From: Photobacterium gaetbulicola Gung47
GTDB lineage: Bacteria; Pseudomonadota; Gammaproteobacteria; Enterobacterales; Vibrionaceae
NCBI GenBank assembly: GCA_000940995.1
Contig: CP005974.1
Location: forward strand, 1,426,001 to 1,490,000
Direction of reading: 5' to 3'
Length of the DNA stretch: 64,000 bases
In this document: in pieces, positions 1-8,191 of the stretch
Layout of the letters: every line of letters begins with the position of its first letter
Position numbering within the stretch: position 1 is the stretch's first letter
Position numbers and translations under genes: made by a program
The notes under the pieces: generated by a model
Told to the model about the DNA's origin: nothing
Database searches by the model: none
Seen by the model: only the letters and a program-made list of their open reading frames with translations

Positions 1-548
1 AGCGTATAACTGCCGTAACCCGTCAGCAGTACACCGCCATCCGGGGACATGAAGATTTTATCGGCGTAGCTCGACAGGTAGTACTGGCTCTGCTTGTAGT
101 GATCGCCTATCGCGTAGACCGGCTTGCCGGATAGCTTGAACTCCTCGAGGGCCTTAGCGATATAGCGCAGCTTGGTCAGGTTAGTCTCTTGCATATCGCG
201 CAGGTTGAGTACTAACCCGGTGATACGCTCGTCGGTCGCTGCAGTGCGCAGGGTCTCGACAATATCGAACAACACATTCTCCTGTGCCTGTTCGTTGCCG
301 AACGCACTGCTGGTCAGGCTATCGAGTGGGCTGGTATAGCTCCGCTGCTCGACAATCGGCCCCGAAAGGTCTAAGACCAGCGCCGCTTGCTCCGGTAGCT
401 CTGGCTCCTTGCCGCTTTCGCTGAAGACAAAGAAAAGCGCGCCAATGATAATGAGGAAGAGTAAGTTGATGATCAGCTGACGGGTAAAGCTGATCAGTTT
501 CCATATCCAACGGAAAATTTTGCCAATTCCTTTAAAGATCATTTTCAT
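1..548 (-). CDS. sppA: SppA, signal peptide peptidase (protease IV), N-terminal part
   Basis: SppA is an inner-membrane serine protease that digests cleaved signal peptides. Only the first 182 codons are present; the gene runs off the left edge. The protein starts MKMIFKGIGKIFRW, has one membrane anchor at about residues 22-43, and continues into the periplasmic domain with the family text LVLDLSGPIVEQ and LVLNLRDMQETNLTKL. The catalytic Lys/Ser region lies at or beyond the visible end. The first ATG (at 548) was chosen; a second ATG is two codons later. E. coli also has sppA next to a YdjA-type nitroreductase gene, which supports the identification. Confidence 0.93.
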   Translation of the reverse strand, partial: MKMIFKGIGKIFRWIWKLISFTRQLIINLLFLIIIGALFFVFSESGKEPELPEQAALVLDLSGPIVEQRSYTSPLDSLTSSAFGNEQAQENVLFDIVETLRTAATDERITGLVLNLRDMQETNLTKLRYIAKALEEFKLSGKPVYAIGDHYKQSQYYLSSYADKIFMSPDGGVLLTGYGSYT

Positions 549-820
549 GAAGGTTCCTGATATTTAGCCAAGGCTCTGGGCCTGCTTATCTCTCAATCTA
601 TATCTGATTGGACGTAATAATTATGGTTAAGTTCTATGCTACCTGAGTAATCAAGGAATTACAGTATCTAATCGTATCGGCTGAATCGCCGGGGCAAACA
701 AATGCGGGGCAGCTAGCATCAAAATGAATATACCTACTTTTATACAGAGAGTTAGATCTAAATCAATATATTGTTGCGTTTATGTAAACGTTTGTTTGAA
801 ATATGGTTGGCACCTTCGTA
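549..820. other. Non-coding region between divergent sppA and fadH
   Basis: AT-rich intergenic sequence holding the promoters of the leftward sppA and rightward fadH genes. I see no further ORF or RNA signature in it. Confidence 0.5.
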
Positions 821-837
821 TACTGGTCAGACCATAA
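821..837. promoter_or_regulatory. FadR operator upstream of fadH
   Basis: The sequence TACTGGTCAGACCATAA contains the palindromic core TGGTNNGACCA (824-834), which matches the established FadR consensus NCTGGTNNGACCAGN. It lies 12 bases before the fadH start, a position where binding would block transcription or initiation. FadR releases DNA when it binds long-chain acyl-CoA, so fadH should be induced by fatty acids. Motif match is direct; regulation is inferred. Confidence 0.8.
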
Positions 838-848
838 CAACATAAAGA

Positions 849-2870
849 ATGGAAGCCATGGACGATAAATCTTACCCTCATCTGTTAGCGCCGCTAGAAC
901 TTGGTTTCACTCAATTGCGTAATCGTGTGTTGATGGGATCGATGCATACCGGGCTGGAAGAATCCCGCGATGGATTCAAAAAACTTGCTGCCTTTTATGC
1001 AGCCCGAGCCAAGGGCGGCGTTGGCTTGATTGTCACCGGCGGTTTCTCGCCGAACTTTCGCGGTCGCCTCCATCCGCTCAGTGCTGAGTTTAGCTCGGGG
1101 CGGGCGGCTCGAGCGCACCGGGTGATTACCGATGCGGTGCACGAGGAGGGGGGTAAGATTGCGCTGCAGCTGCTCCATGCCGGCCGTTATGCCATGCATC
1201 CTTTTGCAGTCAGTGCCTCGTCTATCAAGGCGCCTATCTCCAAGTTTACCCCCAAGGAAATGAGCTCCCGACAAATTAAGAAAACCATCGAGGCCTTTGC
1301 CCGCAGCGCTGAGCTAGCCAGAGAGGCAGGCTACGACGGTGTGGAGCTGATGGGATCGGAAGGTTATTTGATCAACCAGTTTATCTGTAAGCGCTCGAAC
1401 CATCGATACGATGAGTGGGGCGGCAGTTATGAAAACCGGATGCGCTTCCCCATCGAGCTGGTCAAGGCGGTTCGAGCCCGGGTAGGGCGGGATTTCATTA
1501 TTGTTTTCCGCCTGTCGATGCTTGATCTGGTTGAGCAGGGCAGTACACATGACGAGGTGGTGCAGTTGGCTAAACGGCTTGAGCAGGCAGGGGTGACTAT
1601 CCTCAATACCGGTATCGGCTGGCACGAGGCAAGGATCCCTACCATTGCCACTCAGGTGCCAAGGGCAGCTTTTGCCTGGGTGACCGAAAAGCTCAAGTCT
1701 GAGATTTCCATTCCGTTGGTGACCTCTAACCGTATCAATACCCCGCAGGTTGCCGAAGACATTCTGGCCAGTAACCAAGCCGATATGGTGTCGATGGCGA
1801 GGCCGTTTTTGGCTGACCCGGATTTTGTGGTGAAAGCCGAGCAGGATCGGGCGGATGACATCAATACCTGTATTGGTTGTAACCAGGCTTGCTTGGATCA
1901 TGTGTTTGTCGGCAAGCGAGCGAGCTGTCTGGTGAACCCGCAGGCGTGTTACGAGACAGAGCTGGTATTGTCGCCATCAGCCAGCCAACGCAAGATTGCC
2001 ATTGTCGGGGCGGGTCCAGCCGGTATGGCAACGGCCGTTGCAGCGGCCGAGCGTGGCTTCAAGGTGGATCTGTTTGAGAAGAACGATTATCTCGGTGGCC
2101 AATTCAACCTGGCAATGCAAATTCCGGGCAAGGAGGAGTTCAAAGAGACGATTCGTTACTTTACCCGCCGCCTGGAGCAGACCGGGGTCAATGTGAAGCT
2201 TGGCCACGCCGTCTCGGCCGACGAGCTCGGCGGATACGACGAAGTGATTGTTGCGACCGGTGTCCAGCCACGACGTCCGCCGATCCCGGGTATCGAGCAT
2301 GAGAAAGTGATTGATTACCAGACGCTGATCCGCGACAAGGTCGAGCTGGGCCAGCGTGTTGCTGTCATCGGTGCCGGAGGGATCGGGGTCGATGTGTCCA
2401 CAATGTTGACCGAGCCCGACCACCAGAGCCTGGATGATTGGCTTAAGGATTGGGGGATCGACAAGTCGATTGAGCATGCTGGCGGCCTGTATCCGCATGA
2501 AGAATATGTCAGCCAGCGTCAGGTTTGGCTGATGCAGCGCCGTCCGGGCAAGATGGGTAAAGGGCCGGGCAAGACCACGGGCTGGATCCACAAGAAAGTG
2601 TTGGAGAAGCGCGGAGTCGAGCTGCTCAGCGGGGTCAGCTACGACAAGATTGATGATCTCGGATTGCATATCACGGTCGAAGGCCAGTCGCGGGTGTTGG
2701 ATGTCGATCATGTAGTCCTGTGCGCGGGGCAAACTTCGGTGGATGAGCTATCCGAAGCGCTCCGGGCCAAAAACACCAATGTCCATGTTATCGGTGGGGC
2801 CGATGTCGCCGGGGAGGTCGATGCCAAGCGGGTGATCCGCCAAGGGGTTGAGCTGGCGGCGAAGTTGTAG
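849..2870 (+). CDS. fadH: FadH, 2,4-dienoyl-CoA reductase (NADPH)
   Basis: Reduces 2,4-dienoyl-CoA intermediates so that unsaturated fatty acids can pass through beta-oxidation. The 673 residues match E. coli FadH (672) throughout. An old-yellow-enzyme TIM barrel comes first (LRNRVLMGSMHTGLEE; GYDGVELMGSEGYLINQF), then the 4Fe-4S cysteines of CIGCNQACLDH and a downstream Cys, then FAD/NAD(P) Rossmann motifs IVGAGPAGMATAV and VAVIGAGGIGVDVS. ATG 849 was used; ATG 858 is equally possible because neither has a strong ribosome-binding site and E. coli FadH begins near MSYP. The gene is monocistronic and sits between sppA and the nitroreductase, splitting a pair that is adjacent in E. coli. A FadR operator precedes it. 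Confidence 0.97.
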   Translation: MEAMDDKSYPHLLAPLELGFTQLRNRVLMGSMHTGLEESRDGFKKLAAFYAARAKGGVGLIVTGGFSPNFRGRLHPLSAEFSSGRAARAHRVITDAVHEEGGKIALQLLHAGRYAMHPFAVSASSIKAPISKFTPKEMSSRQIKKTIEAFARSAELAREAGYDGVELMGSEGYLINQFICKRSNHRYDEWGGSYENRMRFPIELVKAVRARVGRDFIIVFRLSMLDLVEQGSTHDEVVQLAKRLEQAGVTILNTGIGWHEARIPTIATQVPRAAFAWVTEKLKSEISIPLVTSNRINTPQVAEDILASNQADMVSMARPFLADPDFVVKAEQDRADDINTCIGCNQACLDHVFVGKRASCLVNPQACYETELVLSPSASQRKIAIVGAGPAGMATAVAAAERGFKVDLFEKNDYLGGQFNLAMQIPGKEEFKETIRYFTRRLEQTGVNVKLGHAVSADELGGYDEVIVATGVQPRRPPIPGIEHEKVIDYQTLIRDKVELGQRVAVIGAGGIGVDVSTMLTEPDHQSLDDWLKDWGIDKSIEHAGGLYPHEEYVSQRQVWLMQRRPGKMGKGPGKTTGWIHKKVLEKRGVELLSGVSYDKIDDLGLHITVEGQSRVLDVDHVVLCAGQTSVDELSEALRAKNTNVHVIGGADVAGEVDAKRVIRQGVELAAKL

Positions 2871-3026
2871 AAAAACGGTCCTATGGGAGAAAAGCGGTTC
2901 TGTGGCTCTATGGTATTTAAAGCGGAGCAATGTTTAGGAAGCTGGTGCTAAGGTTTTTGGGAATAAGTAGTTTTGATAATAACTTCGACATCTGTTGATT
3001 TTCCCTTGGCCGTTTTGAGCCTGTTT

Positions 3027-3114
3027 GCAGAACCGCAGAACCGCAGAACCGCAGAACCGCAGAACCGCAGAACCGCAGAACCGCAGAACCGCAGAACCGC
3101 AGAACCGCAGAACC
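3027..3114. repeat. 8-bp tandem repeat, 11 exact copies
   Basis: GCAGAACC is repeated 11 times without error over 88 bases, in the gap between fadH and the nitroreductase gene. Perfect identity suggests recent slippage-driven expansion. The unit is not a multiple of three, and apparent ORFs through it (Arg-Phe-Cys-Gly-Ser-Ala-Val-Leu periodicity on the minus strand) are shadows. It ends about 100 bases before the nitroreductase start. Confidence 0.97.
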
Positions 3115-3217
3115 ACATGGGGAAGTTAGGTTCCAGGATCACGTACCTTTCCCATGGATTTACTGCGCAGAATCTATGCTACCGTCTAATATAACTACAC
3201 ATTTCTATGAGGTTGTT

Positions 3218-3766
3218 ATGGACGCACTTACCTTATTGCTAAACCGCCGCTCGCTGCCCAAGATGGTCGCGCCGGCGCCCGAGGGAGAGGCGCTGGAAGC
3301 GATCTTCCGGGCGGGCCTGCGGGCGCCGGATCATGCGGGCCTGGCTCCTTGGCGGTTTATTGTGTCCCAAGGTGAAGGCTTGCAGAAGCTCGCCGATATT
3401 TTGGTCGAGGCGGCAAACAGCGAGGGTGCTGATGATGCGGCGATCGAGAAAGCCGGCAGCGCTCCCTTCCGGGCTCCGATGGTGATAACGGTCGTCGCCA
3501 AGGTCGCCGAGCACGACAAGGTGCCGGTAATAGAGCAGTACCTGTCGGCGGGCTGTGCGGTGCAGGCCATGCAACTGGCGGCCATCGCCCAGGGCTACGC
3601 TGGTTTTTGGCGCACCGGTAAGTGGGCGTATCACCCCGTGGTCCGTCAGGCTCTGGGAGTGGGGGGAGATAATATGATTGTCGGCTTTTTGTATCTGGGC
3701 ACCCCCGGCTGCCGGGATGCCAAACCACCTGTTCGGGATCTGACTCAGTTCGTTGAGTACCTGTAA
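3218..3766 (+). CDS. ydjA: YdjA-like nitroreductase family protein (FMN)
   Basis: A 182-residue protein of the FMN-dependent nitroreductase superfamily, matching E. coli YdjA (183 aa) end to end. It begins MDALTLLLNRRSLPKM, has the FMN-contacting APDHAGLAPWRF segment, and continues with FRAPMVITVVAK, SAGCAVQAMQLAAIAQG and the C-terminal KPPVRDLTQFVEYL. Physiological substrate is not established for the family. An upstream ATG at 3176 is in frame, but 3218 is preferred because it matches the family start and follows GAGG. The gene heads the ydjA-selD-selU-topB cluster. Confidence 0.93.
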   Translation: MDALTLLLNRRSLPKMVAPAPEGEALEAIFRAGLRAPDHAGLAPWRFIVSQGEGLQKLADILVEAANSEGADDAAIEKAGSAPFRAPMVITVVAKVAEHDKVPVIEQYLSAGCAVQAMQLAAIAQGYAGFWRTGKWAYHPVVRQALGVGGDNMIVGFLYLGTPGCRDAKPPVRDLTQFVEYL

Positions 3767-3785
3767 CCGATATTGCGACGTTGCG

Positions 3786-3810
3786 AGGGGAGCCGTCGGC
3801 TCTCCTTTTT
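3786..3810 (+). terminator. Rho-independent terminator after the nitroreductase gene
   Basis: GAGCC-GTC-GGCTC hairpin, extended by GG/CC across one bulged base, followed directly by TTTTT. It lies between the nitroreductase gene and selD. Confidence 0.75.
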
Positions 3811-3882
3811 GATCCAAGTGGATGACAGGGTCTGGTTGCAGGAGTAGAATCCATCGCTCTTGTAAAATTATCGGAGCGTGTC

Positions 3883-4923
3883 ATGGAAAATGTTCGCCTT
3901 ACTCAATACAGCCACGGAGCAGGATGTGGTTGTAAAATCTCCCCTCAAGTTCTTGATACTATTCTTCGAACGCAGCTCGCTCCGTTTGCCGATCCTAACC
4001 TGCTTGTAGGTAACGAAAGTAAAGATGATGCCGCGGTCTATGATCTTGGCAATGGTACCGCCGTCGTCAGCACCACTGACTTTTTCATGCCGATTGTCGA
4101 TGATCCGTATGATTTTGGCCGTATCGCAGCAACAAACGCGATCAGTGATATCTATGCCATGGGCGGCAAGCCGATCATGGCTATTGCCATTCTGGGCTGG
4201 CCGGTCAACGTACTGGCTCCGGAAATTGCCCAGCAGGTGATTGAAGGCGGCCGTGCCGTATGCCGTGAAGCGGGTATTTCTCTGGCGGGTGGTCACTCGA
4301 TTGATGCCCCGGAACCGATTTTCGGTTTGGCCGTGACGGGCATTGTAGATACAGACCGTGTTAAGCGAAACAACCAGGCCGAGGCTGGCTGCAAGCTCTA
4401 CCTGACCAAGCCGCTAGGTATCGGGGTACTGACCACGGCAGAGAAAAAATCCAAATTGCGCGAAGAGCACCGCGGGCTGGCCCGCGACTGGATGTGCCAG
4501 CTGAACAAGCCGGGTGCTGACTTTGCCAACGTCGCAGGCGTAAAGGCGATGACTGATGTGACCGGCTTCGGCTTGATGGGCCACCTCAATGAAATCTGCG
4601 AGGGCAGCGGTCTGAAGGCGAAGCTCGAGTTTGCCCAGGTACCGTCCCTGCCGGGCGTATTTGATTATATCGAGCAAGGGTGTGTGCCAGGTGGTACCGG
4701 GCGTAACTTCGCCAGCTATGGCCACCGCCTGGGGGCGATGACCGAGCAGCAAAAAGCGCTGCTGTGTGACCCTCAGACCTCAGGTGGCCTGCTGTTGGCG
4801 GTGGCACCTGAATTCGAGCAAGAAGTCAAAGCGCTGGCCCAGCAGCATGACATCGAGCTCAATGCCATCGGCGAGCTGGTAACCGCCCCGAGCGAAGAAA
4901 CAGTACTGATTGAGATCTGCTAG
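3883..4923 (+). CDS. selD: SelD, selenophosphate synthase
   Basis: Makes monoselenophosphate from selenide and ATP, the selenium donor for selenocysteine and for 2-selenouridine in tRNA. The 346 residues align with E. coli SelD throughout. The active-site segment GAGCGCK carries Cys15 and Lys18, equivalent to E. coli Cys17 and Lys20; Mg-ATP residues lie in DDAAVYDLG and GGHSIDAPEP. GGAG is well spaced before the ATG. The stop is 2 bases before the start of selU, so the two are translated from one message, coupling selenium activation to tRNA modification. Confidence 0.98.
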   Translation: MENVRLTQYSHGAGCGCKISPQVLDTILRTQLAPFADPNLLVGNESKDDAAVYDLGNGTAVVSTTDFFMPIVDDPYDFGRIAATNAISDIYAMGGKPIMAIAILGWPVNVLAPEIAQQVIEGGRAVCREAGISLAGGHSIDAPEPIFGLAVTGIVDTDRVKRNNQAEAGCKLYLTKPLGIGVLTTAEKKSKLREEHRGLARDWMCQLNKPGADFANVAGVKAMTDVTGFGLMGHLNEICEGSGLKAKLEFAQVPSLPGVFDYIEQGCVPGGTGRNFASYGHRLGAMTEQQKALLCDPQTSGGLLLAVAPEFEQEVKALAQQHDIELNAIGELVTAPSEETVLIEIC

Positions 4924-4925
4924 TT

Positions 4926-6020
4926 ATGTCGCGTCCTAATTGCCAAGATTTCCGCCAGCTGTTTATCAACGATACGCCACTGATGGATATGCGTGCGCCG
5001 GTAGAGTTTGAACTCGGTGCTTTTCCAGCCTCCGTTAACCGTCCGCTGATGCAGGACGAAGAGCGCAAGGCGGTGGGCACCTGCTACAAAGAGCACGGCC
5101 AGGAAGCCGCGATTGCCCTTGGCCACGAGCTGGTGCACGGCGATATCAAAGCCCAGCGGGTAGCACAGTGGAAGGCCTTTTGCGAAGCCAACCCTGAAGG
5201 GTATCTTTACTGTTTCCGCGGCGGGCTGCGCTCGCGCATTACCCAGCAGTGGCTCAAAGAAGCCGGTGTTGACTACCCCTTTGTCGAGGGGGGCTATAAG
5301 GCCCTGCGACGTTTCTTGATCGATACCATCGATGATGTTGCCACCAAGCCGATGACCCTGATTGGCGGCAACACTGGCTGCGGCAAGACGATCATGGTCA
5401 ATGAGATCGGCAACGGTATCGACTTGGAAGGAGCGGCGAATCACCGAGGTTCGTCCTTCGGTCGCTATGTGACTGCCCAGCGAACGCAGATCAATTTCGA
5501 GAATGTGCTGGCGATTGCCATGCTCAAGAAGCAGGCCGCGGGCGTGTCGCACTTTGTCTACGAGGACGAAGGTAAGATCATTGGCTCGGTCAGTGTTCCC
5601 TTGACGATCAACCAAGCCATGCAGCAAGCGCCTATCGCCATTGTTGATGATCCGCTGGATGTCCGCCTCGAGCGTTTGTTGGATGATTACGTGGTGCGGA
5701 TGCAACGTGACTTCTGTGCTGAATACGGCGAACAAGAGGGATGGGAGCGGTTTGCCCAGTACCTGGAGCGTGGAATGTTCAGTATCCGCAAGCGTCTTGG
5801 CTTCCAGCGCTATGAAGAGCTGCTGTTGGTCCAGCAGCAGGCGGTCAAAGCGATGCAGGCCACCGGTGAGCTTGGCGGTCACTATGATTGGTTAACCCTG
5901 TTGCTTGAGCAATACTACGATCCTATGTATACCTACCAGCTCGGCAAGAAAGCGGATCGCATTGTCTTCCGTGGTGAATATGCTGAGGTCAAGGCATGGT
6001 TGGCTGAAAATTGCGCCTAA
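4926..6020 (+). CDS. selU: SelU/MnmH, tRNA 2-selenouridine synthase
   Basis: Replaces sulfur with selenium at wobble uridine 34 of certain tRNAs, using selenophosphate. The 364-residue protein has an N-terminal rhodanese domain with the catalytic Cys96 in YCFRGGLRSR, and a C-terminal P-loop domain with GGNTGCGKT at residues 147-155. It lies immediately downstream of selD, as expected for a selenophosphate consumer. No selA or selB is visible here, so the window alone shows the tRNA-modification branch, not selenocysteine synthesis. Confidence 0.97.
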   Translation: MSRPNCQDFRQLFINDTPLMDMRAPVEFELGAFPASVNRPLMQDEERKAVGTCYKEHGQEAAIALGHELVHGDIKAQRVAQWKAFCEANPEGYLYCFRGGLRSRITQQWLKEAGVDYPFVEGGYKALRRFLIDTIDDVATKPMTLIGGNTGCGKTIMVNEIGNGIDLEGAANHRGSSFGRYVTAQRTQINFENVLAIAMLKKQAAGVSHFVYEDEGKIIGSVSVPLTINQAMQQAPIAIVDDPLDVRLERLLDDYVVRMQRDFCAEYGEQEGWERFAQYLERGMFSIRKRLGFQRYEELLLVQQQAVKAMQATGELGGHYDWLTLLLEQYYDPMYTYQLGKKADRIVFRGEYAEVKAWLAENCA

Positions 6021-6033
6021 CTCATTGATGTTA

Positions 6034-6058
6034 AGCCCAGCATCCGCTGGGCTTTTTT
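6034..6058 (+). terminator. Rho-independent terminator after selU
   Basis: AGCCCAG/CTGGGCT stem of 7 bp with a 6-base loop, followed by a T run. It ends the selD-selU message. Confidence 0.9.
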
Positions 6059-6182
6059 CTGTCCAACAGCCAGCCTGATGTCGAGTGGCCTGTATCTATA
6101 TCCAGTATTTTCTTGTTCTCCCCAGACTTTTTTCTTATAGTTCAGCCAAGACTTTCCAAAGCGATTCAACTGAACTTCAACC

Positions 6183-8159
6183 ATGTCTCGTCTATATATT
6201 GCAGAAAAACCCAGCCTGGGGCGCGCCATTGCCGCGGTCTTGCCACGTCCTCATAAAAACCATGATGGCTATATCGAGGCGGGAAACGGGGATATCGTCA
6301 CCTGGTGTATCGGCCATCTGCTCGAGCAGGTCGAGCCGGATGCGTATGATGAGAAGTATAAAAAATGGCATATGGCTGACTTGCCAATCGTGCCGCAGCA
6401 GTGGCAGTTGGTTCCCCGCAAATCGGCCAAAAAACAGTTGGGGGTGGTGCGCAAGCTGTGCAAGCAGGCAGGCGAAGTGATCCATGCGGGTGACCCGGAC
6501 CGCGAAGGGCAGTTGCTGGTGGACGAGGTGATTGACTACGTCAATCTTGCCCAGGGCAAGAAAGCTGCCATGCAGCGGTTGCTGATTTCCGATCTTAACC
6601 CTGCGGCAGTTAAGCGGGCACTCGGCAAGCTGCGCAGCAACCGTGATTTTATCCCGCTGTCGGTATCGGCACTGGCTCGCTCCCGGGCTGACTGGCTGTA
6701 TGGCATGAACATGACCCGTGCCTATACCTTGCTTGGCCAGAAAGGGGGTTACCGAGGTGTATTATCGGTTGGCCGGGTGCAAACGCCAGTACTGGGGTTG
6801 GTGACCCGTCGTGATGATGAAATTACCAATTTTGTCCCAAAGCCATTCTATGAGCTGTTTGCACTGATCCCGTACCAGCAGCAGGAGATCCGTGCCAGAT
6901 GGAAACCGAGCGAAGCTTGTAAGCCTTGGCAGGATGAAGACGGCAGGGTGATGAACCGCAAGCTGTGTGAGAACGTTGTCAGCCGCATTAAAGGTCAGCC
7001 AGCGGAAGTAACCGCGTCGGAGCGCAAGGAAACCCGGCAGGCTCCTCCTTTGCCCTATTCACTGTCGGCCTTGCAGATTGATGCCGCCAAGCGCTTTGGT
7101 ATGAGTGCCGCCGATGTGCTGGCCACATGTCAGTCGCTCTACGAGAGACACAAGGTGATCACTTATCCGCGTTCAGATTGCCGTTATTTGCCAATGGATC
7201 ACCTGCGCCAGGCTGGGGATGTTTGCCAAGCCATTGCCAATACAGACAGCCAGCTTGGCAAAGCGGTGGACGGAGCAGATACTAGCTTCAAATCAAAGGC
7301 GTGGAACGACAAGAAGGTGGATGCCCACCATGCGATTATCCCCACGCCAAAGGCGGTCAATGCCGCGAGCCTGAGTGGCAGCGAGCAGAAGGTGTACCAG
7401 CTGATTGCCAGGCAGTACCTGATGCAGTTCTACCCGGCGGCGATTTACAGCGAGGCAAAGCTGGAATTCACCATTGCCGGTGGGCTGTTTGTGGCCCGGG
7501 GACGCCAGTTGATGTCGGCTGGGTGGCGTACTTTGCTGGGGCGTGATGAACCCGCGGACAATGAGGCGGATCTGGCTGACAAAGTGCCGCCGCTTGACAA
7601 GGGAACGGTCCTGACCTGTCGCGATGGCGAGATTGTGGATAAGATGACGGAGCCGCCCAAGCCGTTTACCGAGGCCACGCTGTTACAGGCGATGACCGGA
7701 ATTGCCCGCTTTGTCTCCGACAGCTCGCTGAAAAAAATCCTCCGAGAGACCGATGGGCTCGGCACGGAAGCAACCCGTGCCGGGATCCTGGATATTTTGT
7801 TTAAAAGGCAATTGCTGATGCGTCAGGGCAAAAGCATCCATGCAACCGATGCAGGCAAAGGCCTGATCTATGCGCTGCCGGACGAGGCGACCTATCCGGA
7901 TATGACCGCTCATTGGGAACACCAGCTGCAGGATATGGCCGATAAAAAGTGTGCCTACAAACCGTTCATGAATGCGCTGGAAGTCCAGGTGACCCAGATG
8001 ATGGAAACGGTGAAAACCTGTGAGGTTCCCCAGAGCCTGCGCGACCTAAAATCGCCCGAGCCCTTTAAAACGAAGAAGCGTCGTTCGAGTAAAGGAACGA
8101 GAAAACCGGCTGCGGGCAGTACCCGCAAGGGCGGGACGAGGAAGCGGCGTTCCAGTTAA
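6183..8159 (+). CDS. topB: TopB, DNA topoisomerase III
   Basis: Type IA topoisomerase that decatenates DNA and resolves recombination or replication intermediates. The 658-residue protein has the N-terminal Toprim segment (MSRLYIAEKPSLGRAIA and HAGDPDREGQLLVDE) and the catalytic Tyr328 in ITYPRSDCRYLP, the same residue number as E. coli TopB. The tail (KTKKRRSSKGTRK onward) is very rich in Lys, Arg and Ser, typical of a DNA-binding extension. It has its own spacing after the selU terminator, so it probably has its own promoter. Confidence 0.98.
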   Translation: MSRLYIAEKPSLGRAIAAVLPRPHKNHDGYIEAGNGDIVTWCIGHLLEQVEPDAYDEKYKKWHMADLPIVPQQWQLVPRKSAKKQLGVVRKLCKQAGEVIHAGDPDREGQLLVDEVIDYVNLAQGKKAAMQRLLISDLNPAAVKRALGKLRSNRDFIPLSVSALARSRADWLYGMNMTRAYTLLGQKGGYRGVLSVGRVQTPVLGLVTRRDDEITNFVPKPFYELFALIPYQQQEIRARWKPSEACKPWQDEDGRVMNRKLCENVVSRIKGQPAEVTASERKETRQAPPLPYSLSALQIDAAKRFGMSAADVLATCQSLYERHKVITYPRSDCRYLPMDHLRQAGDVCQAIANTDSQLGKAVDGADTSFKSKAWNDKKVDAHHAIIPTPKAVNAASLSGSEQKVYQLIARQYLMQFYPAAIYSEAKLEFTIAGGLFVARGRQLMSAGWRTLLGRDEPADNEADLADKVPPLDKGTVLTCRDGEIVDKMTEPPKPFTEATLLQAMTGIARFVSDSSLKKILRETDGLGTEATRAGILDILFKRQLLMRQGKSIHATDAGKGLIYALPDEATYPDMTAHWEHQLQDMADKKCAYKPFMNALEVQVTQMMETVKTCEVPQSLRDLKSPEPFKTKKRRSSKGTRKPAAGSTRKGGTRKRRSS

Positions 8160-8191
8160 TCATCCGGATCAGCAAGTACACGACATTGCCG

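Noticed and set aside
3027..3114. Possible CRISPR array
   Set aside because: Units are 8 bases with no spacers; this is a simple tandem repeat. No cas genes occur in the window.
2934..3194. Open frames through the 8-bp repeat on both strands
   Set aside because: They encode only the periodic translation of the repeat and have no start-site support.
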